From assembly GCA_963812775.1 (NCBI GenBank), contig CAWEWH010000008.1, positions 248,001 through 312,000 of the forward strand: 64,000 nt of DNA. Direction: 5' to 3'. The stretch is from CAWEWH01 sp963812775. GTDB taxonomy: Bacteria; Pseudomonadota; Alphaproteobacteria; Rhizobiales; Beijerinckiaceae. The notes under the pieces were generated by a model, which was given only the letters and a program-made list of their open reading frames with translations, made no database searches and had not been told where the DNA came from. Of the stretch, positions 8,344-16,284 are shown in pieces. How positions within the stretch are numbered: position 1 is the stretch's first letter; each line of letters starts with the position of its first letter. Both the position numbers and the translations under genes were made by a program.

Positions 8344-9197
8344 TCAACTGATCACGACATCGAGCCCGAGATCGAGCACCGGCGCCGAGTGGGTGAGGGC
8401 GCCGACCGAGATCATGTCGACGCCGCTCTCGGCGATGGCCCGCACCGTCTCCAAGCGTGACGCCGCCGGACGCCTCGGTCTTGACGCGGTTGCCGGCGCG
8501 GCGCACCGCCTCGCGCAGCATATCGGGCTTCATGTTGTCGAGGAGCACGATGTCGGCGCCCGCCGCGATCGCCTCGTCGAGCTGGGCGAGCGTGTCGACC
8601 TCGATCTCGATCACCACCATGTGGCCGGCGGCGTGCTTTGCGGCCTTGAGCGCCGCCTTGACGCCGCCTGCCACCGCGATGTGGTTGTCCTTGATCAGGA
8701 TGGCGTCGTCGAGGCCGTAGCGGTGGTTCATGCCGCCGCCGCAGCGCACCGCGATACTTCTCGAAGGCCCGCAGGTCGGGCGTCGTCTTGCGGGTGTCGC
8801 ACGATGCGCGCCGATGTGTGCGCCACCGCCGCCACGTAGCGCGACGTGAGCGTGGCGATGCCGGAGAGGCGGCCGAGGAAGTTGAGCGCCACGCGCTCGG
8901 CCGAGAGGATCGCGCGCGCGTCGCCGCCGACCTCGGCCACGACGCTGCCGGCCGCCACCGTGGCGCCGTCGTCGACCGCCGCCTTGAAGCGATGCCGGGG
9001 TCGATCTGCCGGAAGGCTTCGCGCGCCAGCGGCAGGCCGGCGATGATGCCGGGCTCGCGCGCCGCGATGACGGCCTTGGCCTTGCGCCCGGCCGGCACGC
9101 AGGCCAGCGACGTGAGGTCGCCGGCGCGTCCGAGATCTTCCTCGAGCGCGCGGCGCACCGCATCCTGCACGAGAAGCGGATTGAGAGAGCTGCTCAT
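8344..9197 (-). CDS. nadC: Nicotinate-nucleotide pyrophosphorylase (carboxylating), frame-broken
   Basis: Converts quinolinate and PRPP to nicotinate mononucleotide, the third step of de novo NAD synthesis. Joined across frames the product has ~284 residues: MSSSLNPLLVQDAVRRALEE, DLTSLACVPAG, the catalytic region SAERVALNFLGRLSGIAT, TRKTTPDLRAFEKY, GGGMNHRYGLDDAILIKDNH, then ASGGVTL and VDMISVGALTHSAP. Breaks lie near 8990 (lost C), 8806, 8753 and 8450 (one extra base each). The ATG overlaps the nadB stop (ATGA), so the genes are coupled. All catalytic segments are present, so the gene is probably intact in the organism. Confidence 0.9.
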
Positions 9198-10778
9198 CGC
9201 TGCGCCGTCCGGCGCTGTGGCGTTGCGCCGTTGCCGCCGGCGATGGCCTCGGCGTCGGCGAGCGTCATGCATGGTGCGGCGGGCTTGCGCCGGATCGGGC
9301 TCGGGATGATCGAAGCGGTAGTGGCCGCCGCGGCTTTCGGTGCGCGCCAGCGCCGCCGTCGCGATGATCAGCGCCGTCGTCGCCATGTTGAGCAAGGCGG
9401 CATTGCCGGCTCCGTCGCGCAGCGCCGCGATGATGGTGACGGCGCGCGCGCCAGGCCTTCGAGCATCGCGAACGACGCCCACGTCGCGCTGCATGGTCTC
9501 GCGCAGGAGCGCGATGGCCGGGGCGTTGCGCGCCGCATCGTCGGCGGTCTGCGGCACGTAGGCGCCGCTGAGCTTCGGCGGGCCCGTGTCGTCGAGGCGC
9601 CTTGAGATCGGCCGCGATGCGGGCCCCGAACACCACCGCCTCGAGCAGCGAGTTGGAGGCGAGCCGGTTGGCGCCGTGCACGCCCGTCGAGGCGACCTCG
9701 CCGGCAGCCCACAGGCCGGCGAGCGAGGTCTTGCCGCGCGCGTCCGTCATGACGCCGCCCATGTGATAGTGCTCGGCCGGCGCCACCGGGATGAGATCGG
9801 TGACCGGGTCGATGCCGGCCGCGAGCGGCATGCCGCATAGACGGTCGGGAAGCGCTCGGGGAATGCCGCCCCGATGGCGGCGCGCGCGTCGAGAAAAGCG
9901 CCACGCCCGGCCGTGATCTCGGCGAAGACGCCGCGTGCCACGACGTCGCGCGGCGCGAGCTCCGCGTCCGGATGGATGGCGCGCATGAAGCGCTCGCCCT
10001 TGCCGTTGACCAGGACAGCGCCGTCGCCGCGCAGGGCCTCGGTGGCGAGCGGGGCCGGGTCGCGCCCGATGGCGATGGCGGTCGGATGGAACTGCACGAA
10101 TTCCGGATCGGCGATCACCGCGCCGGCCCGCGCCGCCATGCGCGACGCCGGTACCCTTGGCCTCGGGCGGATTGGTGGTCAGCGGCGTAGAGGTTGCCGG
10201 CGCCGCCGGTGGCCAGCACGACTGCGTTCGCGGTGAACACATGCACCTCGCGCGGATCGCCGGCCGCGTGCGCGACGACCCCGACGACGCGCCCGTCGCG
10301 GACGATGAGCTCGTCGGCCACCTCGCCCTCGAGGACGGTGACGGACGGGGTGCGCCGCACATGCGCGACGAGCGCTTCCATGATGGCCTTGCCGGCGCGT
10401 GTCGCCCTTGACCCGCACGATGCGCCGCTCCGAATGCGCCGCCTCGCGCGACTGCACGAGATGGCCTTCGAGGTCCTTGTCGAAGGGCACGCCGTAGGCG
10501 AGGAGGTCGTCGACGCAGGCGCGCGCCTCCCGAGCCATGCCGAGCACCACGTCGCGTGTCGACGATGCCGGCGCCGGCCTCACCGTGTCGTCGGTGTGCT
10601 TCTCCGGGCTGTCGCCTTCCGAGAGCGCGGCCGCAATGCCGCCTTGCGCCCAGGCCGACGATGCGCCTTGGCCGATCGGCGCCGCCGCCAGCACGGTGAC
10701 CGGCTTCGGCGCGAGCTTCAGGGCGGTGAAAAGTCCCGCGAGGCCGCCGCCGACGATGAGGATGGGGTGGTGGGACAT
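9194..10778 (-). CDS. nadB: L-aspartate oxidase, frame-broken
   Basis: FAD enzyme oxidising L-aspartate to iminoaspartate for NadA. The start MSHHPILIVGGGLAGLFTAL carries the Rossmann GxGxxG. Further blocks are AWAQGGIAAALS, VLATGGAGNLYA, PEFVQFHPTAIA, EHYHMGGVMTDARG, LAGLWAAGEVASTGVHGANRL and SNSLLEAVVFG, and a C-terminal helical domain ending near 9194. About six frame changes occur (near 10400, 10150, 9840, 9600, 9460 and 9280). About 528 residues when joined, normal for the family. It lies between nadA and nadC, with the nadC start overlapping its stop. Confidence 0.9.
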
Positions 10779-10801
10779 CGCTGGAACCGTGCCGGCTTTC
10801 T

Positions 10802-10890
10802 TCGCCCTCCCCCCGAAGGGGAGGGTCGATCATCGAGCGAAAGCGAGATGATCGGGGTGGGGTCGGTGGGGCTCATCACCCCACCTGTCT
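10802..10890. repeat. Intergenic palindromic repeat (CCCTCCCC...GGGGAGGG type)
   Basis: Between nadA and nadB: the hairpin CCCTCCCCCCGAAGGGGAGGG, then GATCATCGAGCGAAAGCGAGATGATC (second palindrome) and GGGGTGGGGTCGG...CATCACCCCACC. These composite palindromes resemble BIME-like elements dispersed in Rhizobiales. Present in the 141-bp nadA-nadB gap, it may shape the operon transcript. Confidence 0.6.
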
Positions 10891-10919
10891 CGAACGCTCC
10901 GCGTTCTCGCGACTTCGCC

Positions 10920-12008
10920 TCAGCTCTTCAAATTCACCATCCGCTCCACCGAGCGCCGCGCACGCTCGGCAATGACGGGATCGATGACGATCTCCTCGCG
11001 CATGAAGACCAGGCTGTCGAGAATCTTCGGCAGCGTGATGCGCTTCATGTGCGGGCAGAGATTGCACGGCCGCACGAACTCGACGTCCGGTCGTCTCCGC
11101 CGCCACGTTGTCGGCCATGGAGCACTCGGTCACCATGACGACGCGCTTCGGCTTCTCGCGCTTGACCCAATCGATCATGTGCGCGGTCGAGCCGGTGAAG
11201 TCGGCCTCGGCGATCACGTCGGGCGGGCATTCCGGATGCGCGATGATCTGGATCGACGGGTCGCTGTCGCGATAGCGGCGCAGCTCCTCGCCGGTGAAGC
11301 GCTCGTGCACCTCGCAGGCGCCATGCCAGGCGATGATCTTCACGTTGGTCTTGCGCGGCCACGTAATTGGCGAGATAGCGGTCCGGCAGGAAGATCACGG
11401 TGTCGCTGCCGAGGCTCTCCACCACCTGGACGGCGTTGGACGACGTGCAGCAGATGTCGACTTCCGCCTTCACGTCGGCGGAGGTGTTGACGTAGGCGAC
11501 GATCGGCACGCCGGGATAGCGCTCGCGCAACAGCCGCACATCGGCGCCGGTGATGGAGGCGGCGAGCGAGCAGCCGGCCTTCAGGTCGGGGATCAGCACG
11601 GTTTTGTCGGGATTGAGCAGCTTCGAGGTCTCGGCCATGAAGTGCACGCCGCACTGGACGATGACGTCGGCGTCGGTCTTGGCCGCGAGCTTGGCGAGCT
11701 GCAGGCGAGTCGCCGACCACGTCGGCGACGCCGTGGAAGATTTCCGGCGTCTGATAATTGTGCGCCAGGATGACGGCGTTGCGTTCCTTCTTGAGCGCGT
11801 TGATGGCCTTCACGTAGGGCGCGAAGAACGGCCACTCCACCGGCGGGATGACGCTCTTGACCTTCTCGTAGATGTGCGCGGTGGCGCGCTCGACCTCGGG
11901 GGCCCAACTGAGGTCCGGCATCGGCAACGGCCGGAAGCCGCGTGCCAGCACGGCCGGCGGAATCGCGAGGCCGGCGGGGCGGATGCCTGATGGGACGAAA
12001 CCGGTCAT
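10920..12008 (-). CDS. nadA: Quinolinate synthase A, frame-broken
   Basis: Iron-sulfur enzyme that condenses iminoaspartate with dihydroxyacetone phosphate to quinolinate. Joined product ~361 residues: AILAHNYQTPEIF, FMAETSKLLNPDKTVLIPDL, KAGCSLAASI (Cys ligand 1), DICCTSSNAV (Cys ligand 2), FLPDRYLANYV, IIAWHGACEVHERF, AHPECPPDVI, GSTAHMIDWV, VTECSMADNV, and CNLCPHMKRITLP (Cys ligand 3). Breaks lie near 11705 (extra C), 11350 and 11090. The ATG at 12008 follows GGGAGGATACA. First gene of the nadA-nadB-nadC operon, preceded by two operators. Confidence 0.92.
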
Positions 12009-12020
12009 TGTATCCTCCCT

Positions 12021-12039
12021 TATGCTCCAGATGAGCATA
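12021..12039. promoter_or_regulatory. nad operator, proximal copy
   Basis: Perfect 19-bp inverted repeat TATGCTC-CAGAT-GAGCATA, 12 bases upstream of the nadA start. A plausible minus-strand promoter (TTGTCC, 18-bp spacer, TATATG) would have its -10 inside this site, so occupancy should block transcription. Arms are identical to those of the copy at 12081. Alphaproteobacterial nadABC operons are known to be repressed by NadQ, and a NadQ-like gene lies at 32634-33683; assignment of this site to that regulator is inference. Confidence 0.75.
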
Positions 12040-12080
12040 TATGGGGTCTAAAGAAGGCCGGACAAGTCCCCTGCCCGGCC

Positions 12081-12099
12081 TATGCTCTTCCTGAGCATA
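12081..12099. promoter_or_regulatory. nad operator, distal copy
   Basis: Second perfect 19-bp inverted repeat TATGCTC-TTCCT-GAGCATA, starting exactly 60 bp upstream of the proximal copy. Only the central 5 bases differ between the two copies, so the arms are the conserved part. An AT-rich stretch (AAGTATAATAAC) adjoins it on the far side and could hold a second promoter element. Two sites suggest cooperative binding or looping. Confidence 0.75.
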
Positions 12100-12483
12100 A
12101 GTATAATAACACCGGCGTCGGGGCTTGGCTAGAGGGCAAACGGGGGACCGCGAGCGGGATGGGCATGCTTGCCTTGCGGGCGCCGCATGGCTCGCCATCG
12201 GCGATTTGCGCCAGCATTCAAGCGCAGTAAGCCGCGATCAGATTTCATCGATGCCATGAGACAGATTTAATTGTCGTTTGCGCCGGGCGAGCTATGTCCG
12301 CTGCACGGAGCCAGCATGGTCGATGGTCCCACGACGAGGTGTCGCGCCTGAAGCGCGGCGCGTGTCACCGGAACTCATCGTGGTGGCGCGCTGCCTCATC
12401 ACCCTTGTCGCCTTTGGCCCGCGCGCCGCCATCAACCTGCCGATCCGCGAGCAGCCCGTCGAGCGGGCGCTGCCGCGGGCAGC
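12100..12483. other. Gene-free stretch upstream of the nad operon
   Basis: Between the distal nad operator and the acetyltransferase start I see no convincing gene. A 69-residue plus-strand reading (12278-12487) is Arg/Pro-rich without family features and is probably chance. It should hold the acetyltransferase promoter, but no clear site is visible. Confidence 0.5.
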
Positions 12484-12925
12484 ATGACGACACGACCCGT
12501 GGCAATCGACATCCGCTTCGCCACGCCAAGCGACGTGCCGACATTGGCGCATGAACCAGGCCCTGCTCCGCGACGAGGGTCATCGCTGCCCAATGACCTT
12601 GCCGGAGCTCGAAACGCGCATGGCAGCCTTTCTCGCCGGCGCCTATCAGGCGGCGTTGTTCCGGCGCGGCGACGCCACGGTCGGCTATGCATTGTGGCGA
12701 ACGGAAGAGGAGTGGGTTTACTTGCGCCAGATGTTCGTCATCCCCGAAGCCCGCCGGCAGGGCATCGCGAGCGCAGCGTTCAATTGGCTCGTCGCCAATG
12801 CCGGCTGGGAGCGCAGCCACGTGCGTCTCGAAGTGCTTGTTGGCAACCATCGTGCCATCGCCTTCTGGCGCACGCTCGGCTTCACCGACTACGCCGTCAC
12901 CATGGAGCGGCCCTTGGAGAAATGA
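12484..12925 (+). CDS. GNAT-family N-acetyltransferase, one frame break
   Basis: Joined product of ~146 residues. The start MTTRPVAIDIRFATPSDVPTLA (from 12484) is the usual GNAT beginning. One extra C at about 12550 shifts the frame, after which MNQALLRDEGHRC continues. The acetyl-CoA loop is seen in YLRQMFVIPEARRQGIASAAF (the R-x-x-G-x-G/A motif) and the end in LVGNHRAIAFWRTLGFTDYAV. Reading only from the ATG at 12551 gives 124 residues and loses the first strand and helix. Substrate unknown. It is followed after 64 bases by the AcuI-like gene on the same strand. Confidence 0.8.
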
Positions 12926-12989
12926 CAAATGGCTTGCCGCGTCGGCCGCGGCACGCCACAAGGCGGCCGTGGCAGTGCGGAGAGATGTG

Positions 12990-13976
12990 ATGGCGAAGTT
13001 CAAGGCGCTCGTGGTGACCAAGGCCGAGCAGGGCCAGAGCGTCGCCGCGCAGGATTTCGACGAGGCCGACCTCATGGACGGCGACGTGACGGTGCGCGTC
13101 ACGCATTCCACCGTGAACTACAAGGATGGTCTTGCGCTCACCGGCAAGGCGCCGGTGGTGCGCCGTTTTCCGATGATCCCCGGCATCGATTTCGCCGGCA
13201 TCGTCGAGGCCTCGAGCCACGCCGATTTCAAGGCCGGCGACAACGTTGTCCTCAACGGCTGGGGACTCGGCGAGACGCATTTCGGCGGCTACGCCCAGAA
13301 GGCACGCGTCAAGGGTGACTGGCTGGTGCCGCTGCCACAGGGCCTCACGGCGGCGGACGCGATGGCCATCGGCACCGCCGGCTATACCGCGATGCTCAGC
13401 GTGCTGGCGCTGGAACGCCATGGCGCAAAGCCCGCTGACGGCCCGGCCGTCGTCACCGGGGCGGCGGGCGGCGTCGGCTCGGTCGCCATCGCGCTCCTCG
13501 CCAAGTTGGGCTGGCATGTCATCGCCTCGACCGGGCGGCCCGCCGAGGCCGACTATCTGAAGGGTCTCGGCGCTGCCGAGATCATCGCGCGCGCCGATCT
13601 AGCGGGCCCGGCGCGGCCGATCGCCAAGGAGCGCTGGGCGGCGGGCGTCGATTCCGTCGGCTCGCACACCCTCGCCAATCTCCTGTCGATGACGAAATAC
13701 GGCGGCGCCATCGCGGCCTGCGGTCTTGCCGGCGGCATGGACCTGCCGTCGTCGGTGGCGCCGTTCATCCTGCGCGGCGTTTCGCTGCTCGGCATCGACA
13801 GCGTCATGGCGCCGAAGCCGGCGCGCCTTAATGCATGGTCGCGTCTTGCCCGCGATCTCGACAAACACAAACTGGCGCAGATGACCCAGACCATTCCCTT
13901 CGACGCGCTGCCGGGCGCGGCCCGTGACATCCTCGACGGCAAGGTGCGCGGGCGTCTGGTCGTGGCTATTCCCTGA
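12990..13976 (+). CDS. acuI: Acrylyl-CoA reductase (AcuI/YhdH-type) MDR oxidoreductase
   Basis: 328 residues of the zinc-free quinone-reductase branch of the medium-chain dehydrogenases. Motifs: VTHSTVNYKDGLALTG and MIPGIDFAGIV in the GroES-like half, then the nucleotide-binding VVTGAAGGVGSVAIALLAKLG and HVIASTGRP. The C-terminal block is SLLGIDSVMAP and ILDGKVRGRLVVAI. AcuI/YhdH proteins reduce acryloyl-CoA to propionyl-CoA with NADPH, which detoxifies acrylate. ATG at 12990 with GGAG upstream is preferred to an in-frame GTG 7 codons earlier. Family-level identity is firm; the exact substrate is inferred. Confidence 0.87.
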   Translation: MAKFKALVVTKAEQGQSVAAQDFDEADLMDGDVTVRVTHSTVNYKDGLALTGKAPVVRRFPMIPGIDFAGIVEASSHADFKAGDNVVLNGWGLGETHFGGYAQKARVKGDWLVPLPQGLTAADAMAIGTAGYTAMLSVLALERHGAKPADGPAVVTGAAGGVGSVAIALLAKLGWHVIASTGRPAEADYLKGLGAAEIIARADLAGPARPIAKERWAAGVDSVGSHTLANLLSMTKYGGAIAACGLAGGMDLPSSVAPFILRGVSLLGIDSVMAPKPARLNAWSRLARDLDKHKLAQMTQTIPFDALPGAARDILDGKVRGRLVVAIP

Positions 13977-14056
13977 ACGAGCGCGAACATTGCCGTTCAT
14001 TCCGCATTCAAGCCTTGAGGCGCGAGATCCCACGGGGCCTGTTCGTGGAGGAGACA

Positions 14057-14359
14057 ATGCGCATTCGTATCTTGCTGGCGGCCGCGGTGTTCGGGCTGCT
14101 GTCCTGGGGTCCGGCCGGTGCCGCACCTGCGACGCAGGGCGCCGCCGCCGTGCCGGCCATCGCCCATGACGCCAACCTGATCGAGGTGAAGCACGGTTGG
14201 AAGCATCGCCATTGGCGCCATCATCGCTGGCACCACCGGCACTATGGTTGGCGCCGCCATCACCATGTCCGGCATTATGGCTGGTATCGCGGCCGTCACT
14301 ACGGATGGTACAAGCGGCACCATCGTCATCACCGCTGGCATCGGTACACCTGGTACTGA
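14057..14359 (+). CDS. His/Arg/Trp/Tyr-rich small exported protein
   Basis: 100 residues: signal peptide to about AGA (residue 22), a short linker, then from residue ~44 a composition made almost only of H, R, W, Y, G and K (e.g. HRHWRHHRWHHRHYGWRRHH). Such His-rich tails in Rhizobiales periplasmic proteins are widespread but uncharacterised; metal (Ni, Zn, Cu) binding is a reasonable inference from composition. GGAGGAG lies 5 bases before the ATG. A strong terminator follows at once, so the gene is a single-gene transcript or the end of one starting at the AcuI gene. Confidence 0.7.
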   Translation: MRIRILLAAAVFGLLSWGPAGAAPATQGAAAVPAIAHDANLIEVKHGWKHRHWRHHRWHHRHYGWRRHHHVRHYGWYRGRHYGWYKRHHRHHRWHRYTWY

Positions 14360-14387
14360 GCCCGCTGCAAAATTCGATGAGAGTGAA

Positions 14388-14419
14388 GGCCGGATCGGCG
14401 AAGACGATCCGGCCTTTTT
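14388..14419 (+). terminator. Rho-independent terminator
   Basis: Perfect 10-bp stem GGCCGGATCG/CGATCCGGCC, 7-base loop, then TTTTTGCTTTTT. It lies 28 bases after the stop of the His-rich protein gene. This is the clearest intrinsic terminator in the window. Confidence 0.92.
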
Positions 14420-14531
14420 GCTTTTTGCCGCACTCAACAAATCGTGCGTTGGCGAGGCCGCGGCGCGCCTCTAGGTTCCGCCTCGCTGCGGCGTTCGCCG
14501 CACGCTTTCAGCCCCATGGGGAGATCGGCAA

Positions 14532-15134
14532 ATGGCAAAGGTCCTCGTGCTCTATTATTCGTCCTACGGCCATATCGAGCAGATGGCGCATGCGGCGGCT
14601 GAGGGCGCCCGCGCCGCCGGCGCCGAGGTCGACTTGAAGCGTGTCCCCGAGACGGTGCCGGCCGAGATCGCTCAGAAGATGGGCTTCAAGCTCGACCAGA
14701 AGGCGCTGATCGCGACGCCTGATGAACTCGCCAATTACGACGCCATCATCTTCGGAACGCCGACGCGCTTCGGCAACATGGCCGGCCAGATGAAGAACTT
14801 TCTCGATCAGACCGGCGGCCTTTGGCAGCAGGGCAAGCTCGTCGGCAAGGTCGGCTCGGTGATGTCGTCGAGCGCCACGCAGCATGGCGGCCAGGAATCG
14901 ACGATCCTGACCTTCCACCCCGTGCTGCTGCACCAGGGCATGATCATCGTCGGCCTGCCTTATGCCTTCGCGGGCCAGATGGGCCTCGAGGAGATCAAGG
15001 GCGGCTCGCCCTATGGCGCCTCGACCATCGCGGGCGCTGACGGTTCGCGACAGCCTTCCGCCGTCGAGCTGGACGCGGCAAAATTCCAGGGTCGCCACGT
15101 GGCGCAGATCGCCGCCAAGCTGGCGGGCAAATAG
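14532..15134 (+). CDS. wrbA: NAD(P)H:quinone oxidoreductase WrbA
   Basis: 200 residues, exact WrbA length. Flavodoxin-like fold: FMN phosphate loop YYSSYGHIEQMA at residues ~8-19, FGTPTRFGNMAGQMKNFLDQTGGLW (~75-100), SSSATQHGGQESTI and YGASTIAGADGSRQPS near the C terminus, all diagnostic. Tetrameric FMN enzyme reducing quinones by two electrons, protecting against redox cycling. It stands alone between the terminator at 14388 and the convergent CGNR gene. Confidence 0.95.
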   Translation: MAKVLVLYYSSYGHIEQMAHAAAEGARAAGAEVDLKRVPETVPAEIAQKMGFKLDQKALIATPDELANYDAIIFGTPTRFGNMAGQMKNFLDQTGGLWQQGKLVGKVGSVMSSSATQHGGQESTILTFHPVLLHQGMIIVGLPYAFAGQMGLEEIKGGSPYGASTIAGADGSRQPSAVELDAAKFQGRHVAQIAAKLAGK

Positions 15135-15153
15135 GCGTCGCGCGCGGTCTTCC

Positions 15154-15762
15154 TCAGCTCTCCTTGTGCCGGTGATAGTGCCGCTGCGCCTTGGCGCGGT
15201 TGCCGCATGAGCTCATGTCGCACCAGCGCCGCGTCCCCGTCTTGCTGTTGTCGACGAACAGCCACAGGCATTTTTCGTTGGCGCATTGACGGATGCGCCG
15301 CCCTTCGGCCGCCAGCATGAGATCGGCGGCCGACCAGAGCACCGGCGCCAGGAGATCCGGCACCGCAAGCTTGAGATTGCCGACGCGCCAGCCGTAGCGG
15401 CCCTCGGCGTGGGCGAGGGTGGTGCGCTGCGCCGCCGCCGCCAGCGCCTTCCTGAGCGTCGCGAAATCCGCATCGCCGACCGCGCTGCCGGCCGCCACGG
15501 CGCTGAACAGCCGATAGATCGTCTCGCGCATGGCGATGGCGTCGGCGAACACCCGCGCCGCTTCGCTGCGCTGCCGATGCGCGGCGGTCCGCGGGCCCTT
15601 GAGGCCGGATGCGGCGATCCCCGCCGAGCCCTCGAGCCAGGCAAAGAGCCTGTCGAGATCGCCAAGCGCCTCGGCCGGCGTCTCGCTGCCGCGCCACGAC
15701 AGCGTGTTGGCGAAGCCGAGGCAGAGATCGTCGCGCGGTGCGCTGATCAGCATGGCGTCCAC
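15154..15762 (-). CDS. CGNR zinc-finger / ABATE-domain regulator
   Basis: 202 residues. The N-terminal ABATE domain (LCLGFANTLSWRGSETPAE) is a putative stress-ligand-binding region. The C-terminal CGNR treble-clef finger has CANEKCLWLFVDNSKTGTRRWC and CGNRAKAQRHY, with four Cys for zinc. These are putative DNA-binding transcription factors. It diverges from the glyoxalase-fold gene, and a 24-bp palindrome lies in the shared gap, which suggests that it controls one or both. Starts at 15762 and 15753 are both possible. Confidence 0.85.
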   Translation of the reverse strand: MDAMLISAPRDDLCLGFANTLSWRGSETPAEALGDLDRLFAWLEGSAGIAASGLKGPRTAAHRQRSEAARVFADAIAMRETIYRLFSAVAAGSAVGDADFATLRKALAAAAQRTTLAHAEGRYGWRVGNLKLAVPDLLAPVLWSAADLMLAAEGRRIRQCANEKCLWLFVDNSKTGTRRWCDMSSCGNRAKAQRHYHRHKES

Positions 15763-15835
15763 GCCTACTGCGATTCTGGCGACTGCCCCATCCTAACCAC
15801 CAAGAGGGTTGACAGGTGGGGCGGTGTGGTGTTCG

Positions 15836-15859
15836 ATATAACCGTCAAGCAGGTTATAT
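15836..15859. promoter_or_regulatory. 24-bp palindrome between CGNR regulator and VOC gene
   Basis: Perfect inverted repeat ATATAACC-N8-GGTTATAT in a GC-rich setting, 29 bases before the VOC gene start. A TTGACA at 15809-15814 could be a -35 with a -10 overlapping the palindrome's left arm. The site is well placed to be the operator for the divergently encoded CGNR protein, or for an unlinked regulator. Confidence 0.62.
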
Positions 15860-15888
15860 AGCCCTACGCGCCCGCAAGGAGAAGACCC

Positions 15889-16266
15889 ATGTTCAATCAC
15901 GTCTCGATCGGTGTCCGCGATCTCGCCAAGACGCTGCGCTTCTACGATGCGGCCCTGAAGCCGCTTGGCTACACGCGGCTCAGCACCTCCGACGGATCGC
16001 TCGGCTACGGCCGCGACGGGGTCGGGCTATGGATCAGCGTCACCGACCGGCCGGTTCCGGCGGATGACAAATCCGGCCTGCATTTCTGTTTTGACGCGCC
16101 GGCGCGCAAGGATGTCGATCAGTTCCATGCCGCGGCGCTCAAGGCCGGCGGCCGCGACAACGGCAAGCCGGGCCTGCGCCCCGACTACGACGCCAACTAC
16201 TACGCCGCCTTCGTGATCGATCCCGACGGCTACCGGATCGAGGCGTTCTGCGGCAAGTCGGCTTGA
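15889..16266 (+). CDS. VOC (glyoxalase/bleomycin-resistance) family protein
   Basis: 125 residues, one pair of beta-alpha-beta-beta-beta units: FNHVSIGVRDLAKTLRFYDAALKPLGY, LHFCFDAPARKDVDQFHAAAL, YYAAFVIDPDGYRIEAFC. The His of strand 1, His/Cys of the middle strand and Glu near the end are the usual metal ligand positions. The reaction is not predictable from sequence. Divergent from the CGNR gene and separated from it by the palindrome at 15836. Confidence 0.85.
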   Translation: MFNHVSIGVRDLAKTLRFYDAALKPLGYTRLSTSDGSLGYGRDGVGLWISVTDRPVPADDKSGLHFCFDAPARKDVDQFHAAALKAGGRDNGKPGLRPDYDANYYAAFVIDPDGYRIEAFCGKSA

Positions 16267-16284
16267 GTGCCGCGATGGCGCAAG

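Noticed and set aside
8344..12008. nadA, nadB and nadC read as three pseudogenes
   Set aside because: All catalytic blocks are present in order, starts and stops overlap as in intact operons, and the same indel type hits fabI and pyrC.
12278..12487. 69-residue plus-strand frame upstream of the acetyltransferase
   Set aside because: No signal, domain or ribosome-binding site; likely chance.
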